Shown here: positions 24,136 through 32,447 of the stretch, one piece after another
How the letters are laid out: each line of letters starts with the position of its first letter
Position numbering within the stretch: the stretch's first letter is position 1
Assembly: GCA_002457075.1 (NCBI GenBank)
Contig: NTKQ01000005.1
Location: 1-44,598 of the forward strand
DNA: 44,598 nt
Direction: 5' to 3'
DNA from: Cryomorphaceae bacterium MED-G11
GTDB lineage: Bacteria > Bacteroidota > Bacteroidia > Flavobacteriales > Flavobacteriaceae
Notes under the pieces: model-generated
What the model was told of the DNA's origin: nothing
Database searches by the model: none
Seen by the model: only the letters and a program-made list of their open reading frames with translations
Made by a program: the position numbers and the translations under genes

Positions 24136-24589
24136 CTCTTGTTGTATAGTTTAGCTTGAGAGCATTAACTTTACGCAACTCTTGCTTGATATCACTAATT
24201 ATTCCCATCTTAGTATCACTATCAACTTTTAAAGCAGTTGTTAGAACATTTTGAAGTTCTTCTCTCTTTGCAGCTCTTTCTGCTAAAACAAATGCACCAA
24301 CTTCTTCAACAGTTCCAAATTTATCATTTAATTGAATCCTTGCTTGGCTTCCATATGTGTCAACATATCTACTAGAGGGTTTACCCGCATATATATATAT
24401 AACCCTATCCTTTTTATCTAACTTTTGAATTTGATCTGCAGCAGGAAGCGTGTTTTGTACCATTAAGGTACTATCACGCATAACAGTAGCTACCATAAAA
24501 AAGAATAATAGCATAAAAACTATATCAGGCAAAGATGCCGTTGATATTGCAGGAAGGTCTCCACTTTTCTTTTTATTGAACTTTGCCAT
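24107..24589 (-). CDS. exbD: ExbD-like biopolymer transport protein (short form)
   Basis: This 160-residue protein has one N-terminal transmembrane helix containing the proton-channel aspartate: STASLPDIVFMLLFFFMV (Asp22). A periplasmic domain of about 110 residues follows. ExbD works with ExbB to turn proton flow into force for TonB-dependent uptake or other outer-membrane work. It is the second of two consecutive exbD genes, separated by one base from the first, and followed by the beta-barrel gene. The periplasmic part has no cysteine. Confidence 0.93.
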   Translation of the reverse strand: MAKFNKKKSGDLPAISTASLPDIVFMLLFFFMVATVMRDSTLMVQNTLPAADQIQKLDKKDRVIYIYAGKPSSRYVDTYGSQARIQLNDKFGTVEEVGAFVLAERAAKREELQNVLTTALKVDSDTKMGIISDIKQELRKVNALKLNYTTRVGDYTQNFN

Positions 24590-24590
24590 A

Positions 24591-25214
24591 TTAATTTACT
24601 TTACTTGGTTCAGCCTCGGATAATTTTTGAGGGTATAATAACTTAACAACATCAAGCTTTTCCTTTAAGTTAGCTTTATCATCAGCAGATGTCCTTGGAT
24701 CACTATATATTAGATCAGCTTCTACATAGGAAATACCCATATTAGGGTTAAGCCTAGCAAATTCCCTGTCTCTAAGCACATTGTATGCAGCAACTAATTC
24801 ATTTTGGACTGCTATATATACTTTATATTCTGTTTCTCTATCGTTTTTTAGAGATATAATTGCTTTATCAGGGTTATCTGAAGATCTAGAATCTCGTTCA
24901 CCTTGACAATAATCACAAGCTTCTATTCCAGTTCCTCCTCCATTATCTAGAAAGTCAACAGCAAGACCTCTAAGATCTTTAATATCAGTCAATGATTCTT
25001 CAACTAACAATTGATTATTCTTATTTACTACAACAGTAAAAATATTTTTCTCTCTAATGATTGGAGGATCAATTTGATCTTCCATAGGAGGAAGTTTTCT
25101 GTTTATTCCACTATCAGTCTCAATAGTAGTTGTTACCAAAAAGAAAATCAAAAGCAAAAAGGCAATGTCAGCCATTGATCCTGCATTAACTTCTGGAGCT
25201 TTTCTTTTAGCCAT
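24591..25214 (-). CDS. exbD: ExbD-like biopolymer transport protein (long form with CxxC insert)
   Basis: This 207-residue protein has the canonical ExbD N-terminal helix AGSMADIAFLLLIFFLVTT (Asp16 as the proton-carrying residue). The periplasmic domain is longer than usual. It includes an insert at about 92-116 with EACDYCQGERDS (Cys100-x-x-Cys103) and SSDNPDKAIISLKNDRET. I recall similar inserts in other Bacteroidota ExbD proteins. In the periplasm the cysteines could form a disulfide or a redox/metal site. It is adjacent to the short ExbD, suggesting the two form a heteromeric partner set for ExbB. Confidence 0.93.
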   Translation of the reverse strand: MAKRKAPEVNAGSMADIAFLLLIFFLVTTTIETDSGINRKLPPMEDQIDPPIIREKNIFTVVVNKNNQLLVEESLTDIKDLRGLAVDFLDNGGGTGIEACDYCQGERDSRSSDNPDKAIISLKNDRETEYKVYIAVQNELVAAYNVLRDREFARLNPNMGISYVEADLIYSDPRTSADDKANLKEKLDVVKLLYPQKLSEAEPSKVN

Positions 25215-25217
25215 AGC

Positions 25218-25667
25218 TTATTTTTTTATAGAATTTTTAATTCCTGGCAAAACCATTAATCCAATAGCTATTATTGATAAAATATAGAATACTCGTATAC
25301 CTGTACCAACTAATTTTGAATTAAAAGCTGAGAGAACTTTACCATCTCGCATAGGAGTTTCTACTCCACTTGAAAAAAGAAAGGCTATTATCACTACAAC
25401 CAAGAATAAGCCTGCAGATTTTAACGCATTTTTCATTTTTGCCTTATCTTTTGCAATTCCTCTAAGAGAGAATATTAAGGTAACTATGATTGCAATTAAT
25501 AAAATTATTTGGCTAAGAATAATTATTGGGGTTATAGCACCATAATTACCTGATGCTGCAGCCATTTTTATACTGTCGTCACCACTTGCAAAGACTATTG
25601 CAAGGAATATTACTCCAACTACTCCAAGGGCAATACACCCAATTCTAGTTAATTTTTCGAGATTCAT
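25218..25667 (-). CDS. Conserved four-helix membrane protein between ExbB and ExbD
   Basis: This 149-residue protein has four predicted transmembrane helices (about 9-28, 46-69, 84-101, 123-143), no signal peptidase site and no recognisable domain. It sits six bases after exbB and three bases before exbD, so it is an integral part of the operon. A gene of this size is found in the same place in other flavobacteria, from memory. An accessory subunit of the ExbB/ExbD motor is a reasonable inference, unproven. Confidence 0.8.
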   Translation of the reverse strand: MNLEKLTRIGCIALGVVGVIFLAIVFASGDDSIKMAAASGNYGAITPIIILSQIILLIAIIVTLIFSLRGIAKDKAKMKNALKSAGLFLVVVIIAFLFSSGVETPMRDGKVLSAFNSKLVGTGIRVFYILSIIAIGLMVLPGIKNSIKK

Positions 25668-25673
25668 AATATA

Positions 25674-26456
25674 TTATTTTTTTTGAGCTGAAAGAATATC
25701 AATTAGAGTAATTGATGCATCTTCCATGTCATTAACTATTGAATCAATTTTTGCTACAATGTAATTATAAAAGACTTGTAGAATAATTGCTACTATAAGA
25801 CCAAAAACTGTTGTTAAAAGTGCTATTTTAATACCACCTGCAACTAAAGAAGGTTGCATATCACCAGCAGCTTCAATTCTATCAAATGCATTAATCATTC
25901 CAATAACAGTCCCCATAAATCCAAGCATAGGAGCAAGAGCTATAAATAGGGATATCCAAGAAACATTTTTCTCTAACTGTCCCATTTGAACTCCGCCATA
26001 TGATATTACAGCTTTTTCAGCACTTTCTACACCATCTTTTGCTCGATCTAAACCTTGATAAAAGATTGAGGCAATTGGGCCTTTTGTATTTCTACATACT
26101 TCTTTAGCAGCTTCAACACCCCCTGACTTTAATGCTTCTTCAACATCACCTGTAAGTTTTTCAGAATTAGTTGTAGATAAGTTAAGGTATATAATTCTTT
26201 CAATTGAAATTGCTAAACCAAGAATAAGACAGATAAGAACAATTCCCATAAAGCCTGGACCACCTTCAATAAAACGCTTCTTTAACTCTTGAGTAAAACC
26301 AGCAGAAGCTTCATCTGAGCTAGCTTGCATCATTGAGTCATCTTGTGAATCCTGAATAGTAACTATACTATTAATTGTAGTCGTTGCATAAGCATTGGTT
26401 GTAAAAGTTGAACCAACAAATACAAATAGGATTAAGGCAAATAATATTTTTTTCAT
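25674..26456 (-). CDS. exbB: ExbB/TolQ/MotA proton-channel family protein
   Basis: This 260-residue protein has three membrane helices in its main body (about 72-92, 165-187, 205-230). The MotA/TolQ/ExbB signature region is APMLGFMGTVIGMINAFDRI, with IALLTTVFGLIVAIILQVFYNYI after it. A cleavable signal-like N terminus (KKILFALILFVFVGSTFTTNAYA) precedes a polar region; this extra N-terminal extension is frequent in Bacteroidota. Together with the two ExbD proteins it forms the proton-driven motor that energises TonB-type transport. First gene of the cluster, behind a well-formed promoter. Confidence 0.94.
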   Translation of the reverse strand: MKKILFALILFVFVGSTFTTNAYATTTINSIVTIQDSQDDSMMQASSDEASAGFTQELKKRFIEGGPGFMGIVLICLILGLAISIERIIYLNLSTTNSEKLTGDVEEALKSGGVEAAKEVCRNTKGPIASIFYQGLDRAKDGVESAEKAVISYGGVQMGQLEKNVSWISLFIALAPMLGFMGTVIGMINAFDRIEAAGDMQPSLVAGGIKIALLTTVFGLIVAIILQVFYNYIVAKIDSIVNDMEDASITLIDILSAQKK

Positions 26457-26485
26457 GTTTCTAATATTTTCAATAATTGAGAATC

Positions 26486-26516
26486 GAAAGATATAAAAAT
26501 TATTATACGATTCAAA
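26486..26516 (-). promoter_or_regulatory. Bacteroidota-type promoter (-33 TTTG, -7 TATCTTTC) for the exbB operon
   Basis: On the minus strand TTTG (26516-26513) is followed after exactly 19 bases by TATCTTTC (26493-26486), a 7/8 match to TAnnTTTG. The known consensus spacing between these elements is about 19-21 bases. It lies 29 bases before the exbB ATG in the 106-base gap after the PqaA-like gene, the longest intergenic gap in the window. It is the best two-element promoter I see. Confidence 0.65.
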
Positions 26517-26562
26517 TTTTTTTTTAATTGATAAACTTATTGGTTTTTAATCTATATAACAT

Positions 26563-27957
26563 CTATTTCAGTGGTTTATATTTCTCATATGGATATGAAT
26601 CTGGGAGGACAAAAGGTCCTGTAGAAATTATAAAAGGAAAATCTGATTCTGGATCTAAAATAAATTCCATCATAAGAGCTTCATAACCAAGTGATTCATT
26701 ATCAAATAAAATTTTATAACTATTGTCAATAGATTTTTTTACTGGTAATTTTTTCCAAAGCTCTCCTTCTTGCCACAATCTAAAATCTCTTCCTTCATCA
26801 TTTTTTGCACTCCAAATTGATACTGAATAATTTCCATTATAATCCAGAATTACATCAATACTGTCATTATTTAACTTCCAATTTAGCAAAGGCATTTTTA
26901 TATCGTTAACAATTCTATAAAAATAGCTGATAAGATCATCATTTAAATATCTTCCTTCCAAAGAATGATTTGCATTTGGCACATACCTTAATAGTTTATC
27001 TCCAATGAGTTCGTCAAAATAAAATCTCCATGAATCAGTAGAAAAAAACTCATCTGAACCTGCATTAATTAAATACTTAGGCATAGTAAGTTTCTCTTTA
27101 AAATAATATGGTTCCACATAACTCATAAGTGTTTTAAACTCATCAGTTCCCATCCAATCTTGTATGTTGTAATTAACGTATGATTGTACAGCAGGAGAAA
27201 ACTCTCCATAGCTCCTATAATGATTTTCAAAAGATGGAACCAGATTTAGCATATCAATGACCATTGGAACAACTGCAATCACTCTTTCGTCAATTGCTGC
27301 TGTTGTCCATGCTACCCACCCCCTTTTTGAGGCACCAGAAACAACAAAATCTTTAACATTTATATTTTGCTGTAATGTGATTTCTTGAGCTAAATCCATT
27401 GATCTAACAACTGCTCGAGTCATAGGAAGTCTAGGTAACCATTCAATATCTTTTTGCTTTGCACCTTTTTCTAAAAATTGACTCCATGCATATGCAATCA
27501 GGTCATCCTCATAAAAAGATTCTTGTTCAGATGATAAAAAGTTAATTGGCTGTGCTGGAATATTATGAATATTTACTATAACTGATTTAGTTTTCAAAGC
27601 ATAACTTATAGATGTTGAGTCAAGTCTAAAGTAATCTTCATCTTTTACTCCAGAATCTATAAAAATTATTCCTGTATCAGTTTGAGTTTCTTTTGGAATA
27701 ACTATGTCCACATAATGCCACCATTCTACATCTTCAACTTTCTTTGAGTCTAACCATTCTCCTGAAGTCATTTTTATATGATATCCAGTCCACTCATCTT
27801 CATAAAAAATTTCTTCAATATCATAACTAAACTCATCCTTTGTAGAGTCAATGTAATCTTTCATAGAATCATAACTATTATTAGATAGGAAAGCGTAATT
27901 AAGTGCAAAGTATGATATGACTAATGCTAAGACTAAAAGAATTTTTTTCACAGACAT
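26563..27957 (-). CDS. PhoPQ-activated pathogenicity-related (PqaA-type) alpha/beta hydrolase, exported
   Basis: This 464-residue protein has an N-terminal signal peptide or anchor (VKKILLVLALVISYFALNYA). The body matches the PqaA/AprA family: PLPMTRAVVRSMD-like region, nucleophile elbow VVSGASKRGW (Ser210), AVVPMVIDMLN, acid INAGSDEFFS (Asp302) and histidine VPNANHSLEG (His331). The triad order Ser-Asp-His is intact, so it should be an active periplasmic or surface hydrolase. Substrate is unknown; the Salmonella name reflects regulation, not activity. It is downstream of fabH and the 71-residue membrane protein on the same strand. Confidence 0.9.
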   Translation of the reverse strand: MSVKKILLVLALVISYFALNYAFLSNNSYDSMKDYIDSTKDEFSYDIEEIFYEDEWTGYHIKMTSGEWLDSKKVEDVEWWHYVDIVIPKETQTDTGIIFIDSGVKDEDYFRLDSTSISYALKTKSVIVNIHNIPAQPINFLSSEQESFYEDDLIAYAWSQFLEKGAKQKDIEWLPRLPMTRAVVRSMDLAQEITLQQNINVKDFVVSGASKRGWVAWTTAAIDERVIAVVPMVIDMLNLVPSFENHYRSYGEFSPAVQSYVNYNIQDWMGTDEFKTLMSYVEPYYFKEKLTMPKYLINAGSDEFFSTDSWRFYFDELIGDKLLRYVPNANHSLEGRYLNDDLISYFYRIVNDIKMPLLNWKLNNDSIDVILDYNGNYSVSIWSAKNDEGRDFRLWQEGELWKKLPVKKSIDNSYKILFDNESLGYEALMMEFILDPESDFPFIISTGPFVLPDSYPYEKYKPLK

Positions 27958-27982
27958 AGTATTAAATTTTAAATAAGTTTAA

Positions 27983-28198
27983 TTATAAAAAAGGCCCTCT
28001 TTTTTTTTCTTTAATAAATAATCCTTTAAACCAATTAATTATTTTTTTTTCGTATTTCTCTGCATCCTCCCAAGATTTTTCATCACGAAGGGGTGATCTT
28101 TTTGCAAACCATTTACCCACATAATAAAATATTATAAACTCAATTGGCAAGGTAATAATCCTAAACCACCATGTATCCAGTAATGATGTAAAATCCAT
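27983..28198 (-). CDS. Small membrane protein of unknown function (71 aa)
   Basis: This 71-residue protein has an ATG start, one transmembrane helix (about 11-30, WFRIITLPIEFIIFYYVGKW) and a highly charged tail with EKSWEDAEKYEKKIINWFKG, ending in KKEKKRG-like basic residues. I do not recognise the family. It lies 15 bases after fabH and 25 bases before the PqaA-like gene, on the same strand, so it is likely cotranscribed. Codon and amino-acid composition resemble the neighbours and support a real gene. Confidence 0.7.
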   Translation of the reverse strand: MDFTSLLDTWWFRIITLPIEFIIFYYVGKWFAKRSPLRDEKSWEDAEKYEKKIINWFKGLFIKEKKRGPFL

Positions 28199-28213
28199 AG
28201 TTTAAATTAAAAA

Positions 28214-29221
28214 TTACCACCTAATAATTGTACTTCCCCAAGTAAATCCACTACCAAAAGCTGCAAGAACTACAAGATCTCCTTCTTTTATTTTTCCATC
28301 TTGCCAAGCCTCAGTTAGGGCAATTGGAATAGATCCAGCAGTAGTATTTCCATACTTTTGAATATTATTATAGACTTGATCTTCAGACAGACCGAATTTT
28401 TTTTGCACAAACTGAGAAATTCTAAGATTTGCTTGATGAGGTATTAGCATATCAATTTGATCTGGATTTAAATTATTATGTTTCAATCCTTCCATTATAA
28501 CTTCAGAAAAACGAACAACTGCATTTTTAAAAACTAATTGACCATTCATATTTGGGTAGTAAGAAATATCTTCTGGATCATTTGCATCTAAAATTTCTGG
28601 GACCCATCTATTTGTGCTCGGACCAATTAAAGCAAGTTCTTCTGCATGTTTACCTTCTGAATGAAGATGCGAAGAAAGAATACCCTTTGTTAAATCATCT
28701 TCTCTTGAAATTACTGCTGCTCCAGCTCCATCACCAAAAATAACTGATACACCTCTTCCTCTAGTAGTCATATCTAGACCACCTGAATGATTCTCTGAAC
28801 CAATCACTAATATATTCTTATACATCCCCGATTTTATAAATTGATCTGCAGTTGAAATAGCATAAATAAAGCCCGAACATTGATTTCTAATATCCATTGC
28901 AGGACATGTAGGTATGTCTAGTAACTCTTGAACTAAAACTCCACTACCAGGAAAATAATAGTCAGGACTTAATGTTGCAAATAGGATTAAATCAATTTCA
29001 TTCTTGTCAATGCCTGCCCTTTCCATTGCTATTTTAGAAGCTTCAACACCCATAGTGGCAGTTGAATTTCCATCTCCTTTTTTAATATGTCTTCGTTCTT
29101 TAATTCCTGTTCTCTCTACTATCCATTCACTTGAAGTATCCATAACTTTAGATAAATCATCGTTGGTGACAACATTTTCAGGAACATACATTCCTAATCC
29201 AGATATTTTTGAATTGTACAT
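28214..29221 (-). CDS. fabH: 3-oxoacyl-ACP synthase III (KASIII)
   Basis: This 335-residue thiolase-fold enzyme condenses an acyl-CoA with malonyl-ACP to start fatty-acid synthesis. The catalytic triad is visible: Cys115 in DIRNQCSGFIYA, His in LIPHQANLRIS and Asn in GNTTAGSIPIAL. WIVERTGIKERR and VIFGDGAGAAVIS are family landmarks. It is not next to plsX, rpmF or acc genes as the housekeeping fabH often is, so it may be a second KASIII with different acyl preference; the window cannot decide. It is divergent from the phosphoribosyltransferase gene. Confidence 0.93.
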   Translation of the reverse strand: MYNSKISGLGMYVPENVVTNDDLSKVMDTSSEWIVERTGIKERRHIKKGDGNSTATMGVEASKIAMERAGIDKNEIDLILFATLSPDYYFPGSGVLVQELLDIPTCPAMDIRNQCSGFIYAISTADQFIKSGMYKNILVIGSENHSGGLDMTTRGRGVSVIFGDGAGAAVISREDDLTKGILSSHLHSEGKHAEELALIGPSTNRWVPEILDANDPEDISYYPNMNGQLVFKNAVVRFSEVIMEGLKHNNLNPDQIDMLIPHQANLRISQFVQKKFGLSEDQVYNNIQKYGNTTAGSIPIALTEAWQDGKIKEGDLVVLAAFGSGFTWGSTIIRW

Positions 29222-29295
29222 TTTGGTTTTTTTTTCAAGTTAATTAAAAATAATAGTGTTTTTTTATATTTATTTAAATTATCATTAACCTTCAT

Positions 29296-29745
29296 ATGAA
29301 AAAAAGTAAAATTTCTATTGATAAGATAAATAATGCAATTAAAAAGATAGTTGAACAGATAGAGGTTTCTGAATTTAAACCAGAAATGATAGTAAGCATT
29401 AATAGGGGTGGCTGCATACCCGGAGTTTATCTTTCTCATTATTTTAAAAAACCACATAATATCATTGATGTCAAATCACTTAAAGCTGACTCAGGAAATA
29501 AGTTTTCCTTATTAATTAATTCTATAAAGGATAATAAGCGGATTCTTATAATCGATGATATTAATGATAGTGGTGAAACTTTTAATATTGTAAAAAAAAT
29601 ATTTATAAAATCAAATTGTGAAATACGTTTTGCAGCATTGATAAATAATATTTCAAGTAAAATTAAAATTGATTATCATGGTCAATTAATTGATAAAAAA
29701 GATAATCCTGTTTGGTATGTTTTTCCGTGGGAAGATTGGTGGTAA
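29296..29745 (+). CDS. Type I phosphoribosyltransferase domain protein
   Basis: This 149-residue protein has the PRPP-binding loop of type I phosphoribosyltransferases, RILIIDDINDSGETF (acidic pair Asp87-Asp88 with Asp91-Ser-Gly-Glu-Thr). An earlier SINRGGCIPGVYLSHYF loop supplies the pyrophosphate-binding region. The C terminus WYVFPWEDWW resembles bacterial xanthine/hypoxanthine phosphoribosyltransferase-like proteins. The base it uses cannot be assigned. It is 11 bases upstream of the YhhQ-type transporter on the same strand, which suggests linked nucleobase handling. Confidence 0.85.
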   Translation: MKKSKISIDKINNAIKKIVEQIEVSEFKPEMIVSINRGGCIPGVYLSHYFKKPHNIIDVKSLKADSGNKFSLLINSIKDNKRILIIDDINDSGETFNIVKKIFIKSNCEIRFAALINNISSKIKIDYHGQLIDKKDNPVWYVFPWEDWW

Positions 29746-29756
29746 AATTTTAATTA

Positions 29757-30362
29757 ATGTCAAAAAAAAATAATTTATTATTAACACTTGTAATTGTACA
29801 TATAAGTATTATTACACTGTCCAATGTCTTAGTTTCAATTCCAATTGAAATATATAATTTTAAAATTACTTGGGCTGCTTTTAGCTTTCCATTAATAGTT
29901 GTTGCAACTGACCTAACAATTAGATTAATAGGAAAATCTATGGCTCAAAAGACCATAACTTTTTCATTTCCTCTAGCAATTATCTCTTCAGTTCTTATTC
30001 TTTACTTAGAAGATAATCCTGCATCTGTATCTTTAAGGATTGGTATTGCAAGTGGACTTGCGTATGCAATTGGAGTTTTAATTGACATAAATGCGTTTCA
30101 GTTCATAAGAAAAAAATATTCATCCTGGTGGATAGCTCCTGCATTATCTACTATAGTGTCTAATATTATTGACTCATATACTTTCTTTTTTACTGCATTT
30201 TATAACTCAGATGACACATATATGGCTCAAAATTGGCTTGAAATTGCAGGAACTCAAACAATATTAAAAATTCTAATAGGGCTTATTTTTTTCCTGCCTA
30301 CTTATGGTATTTTACTTAGTTTTTTTAGCAAAAAAATTAAGTCATTTAAAAATGATAATTAA
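29757..30362 (+). CDS. yhhQ: YhhQ/VUT-family queuosine precursor transporter
   Basis: This 201-residue inner-membrane protein has about six helices. It closely follows the E. coli YhhQ pattern: TWAAFSFPLIVVATDLTIRL near the N terminus, FQFIRKKYSSWWIAPALSTI in the middle, then DSYTFFFTAFYNSDDTYMAQ, and LIGLIFFLPTYGILLS at the end. YhhQ imports 7-cyano-7-deazaguanine or 7-aminomethyl-7-deazaguanine, the precursors of queuosine at the tRNA wobble position. It follows the phosphoribosyltransferase gene with an 11-base gap. Confidence 0.92.
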   Translation: MSKKNNLLLTLVIVHISIITLSNVLVSIPIEIYNFKITWAAFSFPLIVVATDLTIRLIGKSMAQKTITFSFPLAIISSVLILYLEDNPASVSLRIGIASGLAYAIGVLIDINAFQFIRKKYSSWWIAPALSTIVSNIIDSYTFFFTAFYNSDDTYMAQNWLEIAGTQTILKILIGLIFFLPTYGILLSFFSKKIKSFKNDN

Positions 30363-30367
30363 GTTAG

Positions 30368-30456
30368 CAGAGAGGAAGGGATTCGAACCCTCGATTCCAA
30401 TTTCTCAGAATACACGCTTTCCAAGCGCGCGCCTTAAACCACTCGGCCACCTCTCT
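30368..30456 (-). tRNA. tRNA-Ser (anticodon GGA)
   Basis: The minus strand folds as an 89-nt type II tRNA. The acceptor stem pairs AGAGAGG (30456-30450) with CCTCTCT (30375-30369), with discriminator G at 30368 as expected for serine. The anticodon arm is CGCGC-TTGGAAA-GCGTG, giving anticodon GGA. A long variable arm (ATTCT paired with GGAAT) and a T arm with loop TTCGAAT follow. CCA is not encoded. It reads UCC/UCU serine codons. It is followed by the end of the convergent yhhQ gene. Confidence 0.96.
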
Positions 30457-30465
30457 TGATTTAAA

Positions 30466-31227
30466 TCAACTTCCAAAAATATCTAATGCATTCTTATCCG
30501 TAACCTCACTAACATAATCTAGGTCAACATCATATACTTCTGCAATTTTCTTAGCAACTAATTCTATATAGAAGCTTTCATTTCTTTTACCTCTGTAAGG
30601 AGCTGGAGCAAGATATGGTGAGTCAGTTTCTAACACAATTTTATCAATGGGAACTGCATTTAAAAATTCTGATATTTTTCCATTCTTAAAAGTTACAACA
30701 CCTCCAATTCCAAGATGAAAATTCAAATCTATAATTTTATTTGCTTGATCTAAATTTCCTGTAAAACAATGAAAAATTCCTCTTAATTTTTCAGATTTAA
30801 ATTTTTCTAGAACTTTAAAAATTTCATCAAATGAATCTCTTGAATGTATAACTATCGGCAAATCATATTCAATAGCTAATTTAATTTGCTGCTCAAAAGC
30901 AATAACTTGTTGAGTAAAATATTTTTTTTCATGGAAAAGATCTATTCCAATTTCACCAATGGCTTTATAATTATGTTCATCAATTTGTTTTTTGACAAAA
31001 TTTATTTCTGATTGAAAGTTATCATCAACATAACATGGGTGGAGTCCAATCATACAAGAGATATCATCAGGAAATTTTTTTTCCAAATCACGCATACTCT
31101 TATTATATTTTGAACTTATAGAGGGTAAATAAAATCTATGGACACCAACATTTTTTGCCCTAGAGATGACATCGTCAATATCATCTTTAAATTGTTCAAG
31201 GTATAAGTGAGTATGAGTATCAATCAA
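30466..31227 (-). CDS. tatD: TatD-family metal-dependent hydrolase
   Basis: This 253-residue TIM-barrel hydrolase has an N-terminal DTHTHLYLEQF metal site. MIGLHPCYVD, AIGEIGIDLFHEK (bridging Glu), VIHSRDSFDEI, HCFTGNLDQA and LETDSPYLAP complete the TatD set. The family removes 3' nucleotides from DNA or RNA and acts in repair and turnover; it is not part of Tat protein export despite the name. The start is TTG at 31227, one base after the sucB stop, because no ATG lies before the conserved Asp-Thr-His. Confidence 0.95.
   Translation of the reverse strand: MIDTHTHLYLEQFKDDIDDVISRAKNVGVHRFYLPSISSKYNKSMRDLEKKFPDDISCMIGLHPCYVDDNFQSEINFVKKQIDEHNYKAIGEIGIDLFHEKKYFTQQVIAFEQQIKLAIEYDLPIVIHSRDSFDEIFKVLEKFKSEKLRGIFHCFTGNLDQANKIIDLNFHLGIGGVVTFKNGKISEFLNAVPIDKIVLETDSPYLAPAPYRGKRNESFYIELVAKKIAEVYDVDLDYVSEVTDKNALDIFGS
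30474..30481 (-). promoter_or_regulatory. -7 promoter element for tRNA-Ser, inside the 3' end of tatD
   Basis: On the minus strand TATTTTTG exactly matches TAnnTTTG and lies 17 bases before the tRNA 5' end. A perfect 14-base palindrome TTGATTTAAATCAA (30456-30469) fills the leader between this element and the tRNA. Confidence 0.45.
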
Positions 31228-31228
31228 A

Positions 31229-32419
31229 TTAAATGAGTCCTAAAGATTTTTCAACTTTACCATCCATAAGAATATTTTCTGGATCTTCTACCCCCTCTTT
31301 CACAGCTATTAAAAATCCAACTGATTGGTTACCATCAATAATTCTATGGTCATAAGATAATGCTAAATACATCATTGGTCTTATTTCAACTTTACCATCA
31401 ACTGCAACTGGTCTTTGGATAATATTATGCATACCTAGTATTCCCGATTGAGGTGGGTTTATAATAGGCGTAGAGAGCATTGATCCAAAAACACCACCAT
31501 TTGAAATAGTAAATGTACCTCCAGTCAAATCATCAACTGTAATTGATTTATTTTTAACATTATCAGCAAGTCTTTTTATTTCTTGTTCAACTGCAGCAAA
31601 AGATAAGTTTTGTGAATTTCTTAATATAGGTGTCATAAGACCTTTTGGACCTGAAACAGCAATACTTATATCACAGTAATTATATGAAATCTTATCATTA
31701 CCATCTATCATTGAATTTACATCAGGATACATATTAAGAGCTCTTGTTACCGCTTTTGTAAAAAAGCTCATGAAACCAAGACTAACTCCGTGTTTTTGGG
31801 AGAATGCTTCTTTATACTTTTTTCTAAGATCAAATATTTTAGATAAGTCTGCCTCATTAAAGGTAGTTAACATTGCAGTTTCATTTTTAACAGAAACCAG
31901 TCTCTCTGCAACTTTTCTTCTCAGCATTGATAGTTTTTCTCTACTTTCTCCTCTTCCTTCATTATTTGATGATCCCATTGCAGGTACAACTTTTAGAACA
32001 TCTTCTTTTGTAATTTTTTCACCCTTCGCCTGAATATCATTTATGTCTATTCCCTTATCTGAAGCAATATTTCTCGCAAGAGGTGTAATACTTATATCAT
32101 CACTTTGATCAATTTCAATCTTATTTTCTTCTTGAACATTATCTTTAATATTATCATTTGAAGATTCCAAAATAACGGATGCTTGAGATGTATCGATTAA
32201 GCAAACAATATCTCCTACAGACATTGTGTCTCCTTCTTCTGCTTTAAAAGTAATTTTTCCAGAGGCCTCAGCAGGAAGATCTAATGTGGCTTTATCAGAA
32301 TCTATTTCTGCAATTGTTTGATCCTTGCTTACAATATCTCCGTCCTTTACCATCCATTGAGAAATTTCAACCTCAGTAATCGACTCTCCCGGAGAAGGAA
32401 TTTTCATTTCAAGAACCAT
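31229..32419 (-). CDS. sucB: Dihydrolipoamide succinyltransferase (E2 of 2-oxoglutarate dehydrogenase)
   Basis: This 396-residue protein has an N-terminal lipoyl domain with the lipoylated Lys in [10 protein letters not shown] (about residue 44). An acidic linker follows, then a peripheral-subunit-binding domain ([20 protein letters not shown]). The catalytic acyltransferase domain carries [17 protein letters not shown] and the active-site motif SYDHRIIDG. Full length for a one-lipoyl SucB. It transfers the succinyl group to CoA in the TCA cycle. The E1 gene sucA lies 1.1 kb upstream on the same strand but is separated by an oppositely oriented gene. Confidence 0.96.
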   Translation of the reverse strand: MVLEMKIPSPGESITEVEISQWMVKDGDIVSKDQTIAEIDSDKATLDLPAEASGKITFKAEEGDTMSVGDIVCLIDTSQASVILESSNDNIKDNVQEENKIEIDQSDDISITPLARNIASDKGIDINDIQAKGEKITKEDVLKVVPAMGSSNNEGRGESREKLSMLRRKVAERLVSVKNETAMLTTFNEADLSKIFDLRKKYKEAFSQKHGVSLGFMSFFTKAVTRALNMYPDVNSMIDGNDKISYNYCDISIAVSGPKGLMTPILRNSQNLSFAAVEQEIKRLADNVKNKSITVDDLTGGTFTISNGGVFGSMLSTPIINPPQSGILGMHNIIQRPVAVDGKVEIRPMMYLALSYDHRIIDGNQSVGFLIAVKEGVEDPENILMDGKVEKSLGLI

Positions 32420-32447
32420 TAGTACTTTTTAGCTAGTTTTAAGTTAT

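Noticed and set aside
26457..26562. Longest intergenic gap, checked for a small RNA or hidden small gene.
   Set aside because: Only a promoter-like pair of elements is seen; no open frame with a start and no stable hairpin with GC pairs.
30368..30456. The tRNA-Ser gene as an integration site for a mobile element.
   Set aside because: No integrase gene and no second copy of the tRNA 3' end are present nearby; flanking genes are core genes.
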